A stretch of 64,000 bases of DNA from Margaritifera margaritifera (lineage: Eukaryota; Mollusca; Bivalvia; Unionida; Margaritiferidae): NCBI GenBank assembly GCA_029931535.1, contig JAQPZY010001521.1, positions 3,553,501-3,617,500 of the forward strand, written 5' to 3'. This document shows positions 57,919 to 64,000 of the stretch, piece after piece (positions within the stretch are counted from its first letter, which is position 1; every line of letters begins with the position of its first letter). The notes under the pieces were generated by a model. That model was not told where the DNA came from. It was given only the letters and a program-made list of their open reading frames with translations, and searched no databases. The position numbers and the translations under genes were made by a program.

Positions 57919-57933
57919 AATAAAAGAAATAAA
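57919..57933 (+). terminator. Polyadenylation signals of the CAP gene
   Basis: AATAAA occurs at 57919 and again at 57928, about 165 bp after the stop codon, a normal 3' UTR length. Confidence 0.7.
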
Positions 57934-59689
57934 CATTTTTATATGCTCTTTCAACTCTTTACTTTCTTTGCCTAAACATCTAAAATAAATGTCAAAATAT
58001 ACTTTCAAGATTATGACAATCATTTCATTTGAAATCATCACAGATCACATACAATTGCTACATGTTTCATGCAAATCCGTGCGTTTAATACTCAATCATC
58101 TCAAGTTCGTATGTGTAGATAGCAGTCGAAAAAGAAAGAAGTGTGTACTACATATTATTTGAACATTAGAGTTCAGCAGACAGTCATACTCATGAAAATG
58201 ATCGTCATGACTTGTTTTTCTACTATCATTGGTTTGGACTTGACAAATCTTGGTTTCAGATTGTTGTGTCTCGCAAACAGACAAACACAACAAAAAGTTT
58301 CCTATGTGTTGCTACACCTGTATGTGTTTACCTAGGTGTAATAAAAAAGCTGACTAATCTTGTGCACAGAGCTAGGGGAAACTAATATGCATGAGCTGTG
58401 CTACCACAAGCTGATGAATTCACATAGCATAGTGAGCAAACAAGTAATATAATTTGTTGCTCCACAATTTTACAAATATAAGTAGTCAAATACTTTACAA
58501 AGAGAGTACAAGTATAAATAAGTAAAGAACAATGGAAAGCGTGTACCAAACAGTTTTATATTACTAAAGTCCCTTCTATTGACTACTGAACTTGGGCTTT
58601 CAGGTCCTTTTCCTGCTAACGGGAACTTTGAAAGTAATTATACCGCCTGAAAGTATTACAACATTGAACTCACTGTGATACCCTATGTCATAGCTGTTTA
58701 GTCTTAAAACATGTTTCAGGATACTGTATCAAAGACTGAAAAGGGCGAGGGACATCCATGTATTAAAATATATCTAAATTATCTTATTTTTCTGAAAGCA
58801 ACAAAAAAAAGTCCATGCTAGATACCAAGTTCTGACCTAGAACAGTAATAGCTAAATGCACCCATCATTGGAAATTTACCATACACGAAATTAGCACAGT
58901 ATCAAGGGTAAAATAATTTGTTAGATACAGTAACTCCAATCGGAATGCCGCTCGTCCTTTCCATCAACCCTAAAGGGACTCTGTTAGTGTTCGGCAGAGT
59001 GATTTTCATCAGATGGATGTACAATTTTGCTGAAAGTAACGGTGCATTCCATAAAGGAGGGGTACTATTTGTAACCATAGCAACAGGGATGATGGAGTTA
59101 TTTTTTTCCAAGAAACAGTTTCTAAATATGGCGGACCTACACTGCCCGAGTTTATTTTTTAGGGTAGGATGGAAATGGTCGAGTTGTATTCCGAGTCATA
59201 ATAGGTTACATCTTTTGACGATGTACAACTTGTAAGTGTACCGTAAAACTAACGAGTTTTCCTCCCCTCATTAACAAAAATTAGAGAAACTGACGTGCTA
59301 AAATAACTCGGTGAATTATTATGGAATCGTAAACATTATTTGATTTATTACTTTCATTGTAGAAGAGGTAAACATATGATCTGTGATGAAATTTTGTGAA
59401 ATGTAGAATTAGAATGAAATTGGGAGGGGGAAAGAAGTAGCAAGAGATACTATTCTTTTATTGAAATGAATGTTTTAAAATGTTACTACAAACATCGGGC
59501 AATATTCAATATTTTGTGGAATTAAACATGTTCCTCAAAAAGCAGCGTTTTACATGCGTCCATATACTTGTCAGTATAACATCTGTTTCTAATTTTTAAA
59601 AGCTATAACGCAATAATTAAACAATGTTGACGACGACGCTAACGCCGCCAGCGCCGGAAAAATAACCCCTATATCACACCATGCTTCTG
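57934..59689. other. No recognisable gene
   Basis: Short ORFs only. A 105-codon plus and a 69-codon minus ORF overlap at 58.9-59.2 kb, where the base composition is less AT-rich, but I see no motif in either. Confidence 0.3.
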
Positions 59690-59903
59690 CAGCTGAAACA
59701 ACTGTGTGCAAGTACTAAATCAAAGATAACAACAACAGCTTCTGCTGGTACATGACAACTGTGTGGAAGTACTAAATCAAAGTAAATTAAAGACAACAAC
59801 AACAACTTCTGCTGGTACTGAGACAAATGTGTGCAAGTACTAAATCAAAGTAAATTAAAGGCAACAACAACAGCTTCTGCTGGTACACTTGCAAGTTGTA
59901 CAA
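59690..59903. repeat. Three-copy tandem repeat, about 70 bp
   Basis: Each unit has ACTGTGTGCAAGTACTAAAT (or TGTGGAAG), CAAAG, ACAACAACA and GCTTCTGCTGGTAC (or ACTTCTGCTGGTAC). Confidence 0.85.
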
Positions 59904-60114
59904 GTTGGAAAAAAAAACCAACTAATTTTTTCCCACCTGCCCACAGGACAAGTAAAAATAAAATTGACCTGCCCAGCAACAAATCTCTTTGTATATCATT
60001 TTTTTAAACCACAAAACGTAATTATCCTTGTACTACACTTATCTTAAAATGCATTTATCAGTCCGTTATCTCCCAATTAGATGGCGCCACAGGAAAAACC
60101 GGTGTACTCATTAG

Positions 60115-60255
60115 ACGTAAAAAAGAACTCGCCGTATGTGGCGATCTTGACAAAATAAACGAATCACTTACATATTACATGGAAGAGAACTCGCCGCATG
60201 TGACGATCTTTACAGTGTATATGAATCGCGTACATATTACCTGGAAGAGAACAAA
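60115..60255. repeat. Two-copy tandem repeat, about 66 bp
   Basis: Both copies contain GAACTCGCCGTATGTGGCGA or GAACTCGCCGCATGTGACGA, followed by TCTTNAC, GAATC, TACATATTAC and TGGAAGAGAAC. Confidence 0.8.
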
Positions 60256-61735
60256 CTTTTAATAATTGGGTTGAAAAACAAATCACCTATTCAGACAGGA
60301 TGAAAAATGAGAATGTTAGCTGTATCAAAATTTATTTGTCATATGTCAAACAAAATAGCTGTTTTGCAAATGCAAGCCTTTATTGTTTTGTTACTTTGGA
60401 AAACCTCGCCGAAGTCGACGCTGTTTCCTGCACAATAAATGGCCCCATGAGCAGTTATGATTGGAGGTACAATAGCTAACGGTCTAGCATTTACAGGAAG
60501 CAAGTATCCGTTTAACTCTTACCGAAACATAAAGCCTCCGGCACACATTTGCGGCAAACTTGCCATTTATTTGCCACAACTTTGAGGGTAAATATTGGTC
60601 GCATCTATGCGAAAATGAAATTTTTCGTATGTATATTAGTTGTGGCATATAATTCTAGCAATTGTCCGGAACAGTTTTGGCACAACTTCGGCACACTTGT
60701 GGCGCGATTCTGGTTCACAAGTGGTAGAGTTCTGGCTATTTTTCGGCACACAGTTCTGGCATACTTCTGTTTTAGTTTCATTTTCCATTTTATGTTTTGT
60801 TGTCACTCTTCCGGTAGCATGCTTAAAGACAAAATTGATCACAAAATTGAGTTTACATTATATACAGTATATATTCACTTAGTAGTTTGATTAAAATGAC
60901 TAAATTAGGTTATTGAAATGTGGGAAATATTATACATTTATCGTTGGATAAATTTTACATGTACTAGTCTAACCACTACAACTTGAAGGGAGTGCAGTGA
61001 AGAGTGCCGAATTTTCACGTCTTGAAAAATATGGCATTCTTGATCAATCCATCATTGTACAGCATATAGCAAGTGTTCAACATTTACTTTTAGAACTCTC
61101 AGGACAGCAACAAAAGGAAACAAAGTAGTAACATTCTTTTAAAAAAAATACCTTTCTGGTCTGGAAATGTTTGGTTTCAGGTTGCCGGGCAGGCATCTAT
61201 TGCAAATGCTGCTGTCGAGAGTTTCCTAACCAGTGGCTCGAAAATTGTGTGCAAACTTACCAATTTGGTTGCACATCTAACAACTCATGCTGCCTCAATT
61301 TTTAATTATTCTAGTCTATTCTTATCTTCACAAGTTAAATTTTCTCAAACAGTATCGGCATATTTCAATAAAGATGATAGTGTTACCCCAGGTCTGTCCA
61401 TTAGTGCGTCCATCCATCTGGTTATGTTTTGTTTAGGTCCGTTTTCAGGCGCTGTGCTGGAAATCGGTGTTCTATAAACACAATTAATCTTTTTAATAAC
61501 GGTTTAATGAATACTACTATATCTGAAACAATTTTTACTTGTATATATTATTAGGAATAATAAAATCCTAATTGTTAGGATTTGGTCTAGTTTTCAGAAG
61601 TCAATTACTAGATTGTATGAATAATTAACTTTGTTCAGTGCTTTTTTGTACTATCTCTCTCTCTCTCATTATATGTAAGTCAGTCACGGCACTGAGTATA
61701 ATTCCCAGTTTTAATCTAATTGTGCTATTTTTTTT
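60256..61735. other. No recognisable gene
   Basis: 60.55-60.76 kb has loosely repeated words (TTGCCACAAC, GGCACAACTTC, GGCACACAGTTC), perhaps a decayed short repeat. A short TC run lies at 61653-61668. Nothing else is supported. Confidence 0.35.
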
Positions 61736-61757
61736 CTGGTGATAGCAGCAATAGCAG

Positions 61758-63972
61758 TGCTACTACTACTATTACTGCTACTACTACTATTACTGCTACT
61801 ACTACTATTACTGCTACTACTACTATTACTGCTACTACTATTACTACTACTACTATTACTGCTACTACTATTACTGCTAATACTATTACTGCTACTACTA
61901 CTATTACTGCTACTACTACTATTACTATTACTGCTACTACTACTATTACTGCTACTACTACTATTACTGCTACTCCTACTATTACTGCTACTACTACTAT
62001 TACTGCTACTACTACTATTACTACTACTACTATTACTGCTACTACTATTACTGCTACTACTATTACTGCTACTACTATTTACTACTACTATTACTACTAC
62101 TACTATTACTACTACTACTATTACTGCTACTACTATTACTACTCCTACTATTACAGCTACTACTATTACTGCTACTTCTATTACTACTACTACTATTACT
62201 GCTACTACTATTACTACTACTACTATTACTACTACTACTATTACTACTACTACTATTACTGCTACTACTATTACTACTACTACTATTACTACTACTACTA
62301 TTACTACTACTACTACTATTACTGCTACTACTACTATTACTACTACTACTATTACTGCTACTACTATTACTGCTACTACTATTACTGCTACTACTATTAC
62401 TGCTACTACTATTACTACTACTATTACTGCTACTACTATTACTACTACTACTATTACTACTACTACTATTACTACTACTACTATTACTGCTACTACTATT
62501 ACTACTACTACTATTACTACTACTACTATTACTGCTACTACTATTACTGCTACTACTATTACTACTACTACTACTATTACTACTACTACTATTACTACTA
62601 CTACTATTACTACTACTACTATTACTGCTACTACTATTACTACTCCTACTATTACTACTACTACTATTACTGCTACTACTATTACTACTACTACTATTAC
62701 TGCTACTACTATTACTACTACTACTATTACTGCTACTACTATTACTACTACTACTATTACTACTACTACTATTACTGCTACTACTATTACTGCTACTACT
62801 ATTACTGCTACTACTATTACTACTACTACTATTACTACTACTACTACTATTACTACTACTACTATTACTGCTACTACTGTTACTGCTACTACTATTACTG
62901 CTACTACTATTACTGCTACTACTATTACTGCTACTACTATTACTACTACTATTACTACTACTACTATTACTGCTACTACTGTTACTGCTACTACTATTAC
63001 TATTACTACTATTACTGCTACTACTATTACTGCTACTACTATTACTGCTACTCCTATTACTGCTACTCCTATTACTGCTACTACTATTACTGCTGCTACT
63101 ATTACTGCTACTACTATTACTGCTACTACTATTACTACTACTACTATTACTACTACTACTATTACTACTACTACTATTACTACCACTACTATTACTACCA
63201 CTACTATTACTACTACTACTATTACTGCTACTACTATTACTGCTACTACTATTACTACTACTACTATTACTACCACTACTATTACTACCACTACTATTAC
63301 TGCTACTACTATTACTGCTACTACTATCACTACTACTACTATTACTACTACTACTATTACTACTACTACTATTACTGCTACTACTATTACTACTACTACT
63401 ATTACTACTACTACTATTACTGCTACTACTATTACTGCTACTACTATTACTGCTACTACTATTACTACTACTACTATTACTACTACTACTACTATTACTG
63501 CTACTACTATTACTACTACTACTATTACTACTACTATTACTACTACTACTATTACTGCTACTACTATTACTGCTACTACTATTACTGCTACTACTATTAC
63601 TGCTACTACTATTACTGCTACTACTATTACTACTACTACTATTACTGCTACTACTATTACTACTACTACTACTATTACTACTACTACTACTATTACTACT
63701 ACTACTATTACTGCTACTACTATTACTACTACTACTATTACTGCTACTACTATTACTACTACTACTATTACTACTACTACTATTACTGCTACTACTATTA
63801 CTGCTACTACTATTACTGCTACTACTATTACTACTACTACTATTACTGCTACTACTATTACTGCTACTACTATTACTGCTACTACTATTACTACTACTAC
63901 TATTACTACTACTACTATTACTGCTACTACTATTACTACTACTACTATTACTACTACTACTATTACTGCTAC
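61758..63972. repeat. 15-bp satellite, about 2.2 kb
   Basis: The unit is ATTACTGCTACTACT or ATTACTACTACTACT, so neighbouring units differ mainly at one base (G or A). A few units are 12 or 18 bp, and the first four are 18 bp with one extra TAC. Because nearly all changes are multiples of three and no frame hits a stop, the plus strand is open for 751 codons (Tyr/Cys) and the minus strand for 539 (Val/Ile). Neither is a gene. Confidence 0.97.
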
Positions 63973-64000
63973 TAGCAGCGAGACTCTAGTTATTGTTGCA

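Noticed and set aside
58902..59235. Overlapping 105-codon plus and 69-codon minus ORFs
   Set aside because: No motif, start context or splice signal. Less AT-rich composition alone is not enough.
61711..63975. ORFs of 751 codons (plus) and 539 codons (minus)
   Set aside because: They translate a 15-bp satellite. Every period is a multiple of three without a stop codon, and the peptides are only Tyr/Cys or Val/Ile/Ala.

Overview
This window reads as AT-rich nuclear DNA from an animal, most probably a mollusc or another lophotrochozoan. The support is: one multi-exon gene with GT-AG introns and consistent phases, dozens of long microsatellites, a tRNA-derived SINE, CACGAA-rich inverted-repeat DNA transposons, Penelope-type hammerhead ribozyme motifs, and decayed Polinton/Maverick-like (adintovirus-like) genes. 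Nothing looks bacterial: there are no operons, no dense ORFs and no rRNA or CRISPR. The species cannot be fixed from the sequence.

Layout. 0-2.6 kb: diverged repeats, a broken coiled-coil ORF on the minus strand, and a frameshifted pseudogene of the uncharacterised F54H12.2-like family. 2.6-8 kb: AT-rich DNA made largely of diverged tandem repeats. 8.7-15.5 kb: a decayed plus-strand Polinton-like integrase, then several remnant ORFs, including a duplicated membrane-segment ORF and an unknown ORF with a relative in the next cluster. 16.9 and 18.2 kb: hammerhead motifs. 20.2-27 kb: a second decayed cluster with a plus-strand integrase facing minus-strand remnants of a packaging-type ATPase, a one-membrane-segment ORF, a capsid-like protein, a helical structural protein and the same unknown ORF. 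28.6-31.1 kb and 40.0-43.2 kb are two copies of one segmental duplication; the second copy carries two nested inverted-repeat insertions (456 bp, and 325 bp hAT-like) whose empty sites survive in the first. 31.1-32.8 kb is a long-unit satellite with a (GA)n tract in each unit. 48.0-49.2 kb is a TA-flanked inverted-repeat element.

The one intact gene lies at 50.3-57.8 kb (plus strand). It is a seven-exon, 217-residue secreted CAP/SCP (CRISP-like) protein, followed by polyadenylation signals. All exon phases join without error. Its first intron contains a 46-bp tandem array in which each unit copies the last codons of the signal-peptide exon plus its 5' splice site, so each unit resembles a 15-nt frame-preserving micro-exon. 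57.9-61.7 kb shows no gene. 61.76-63.97 kb is a 15-bp satellite that is open in both strands and only mimics a gene.
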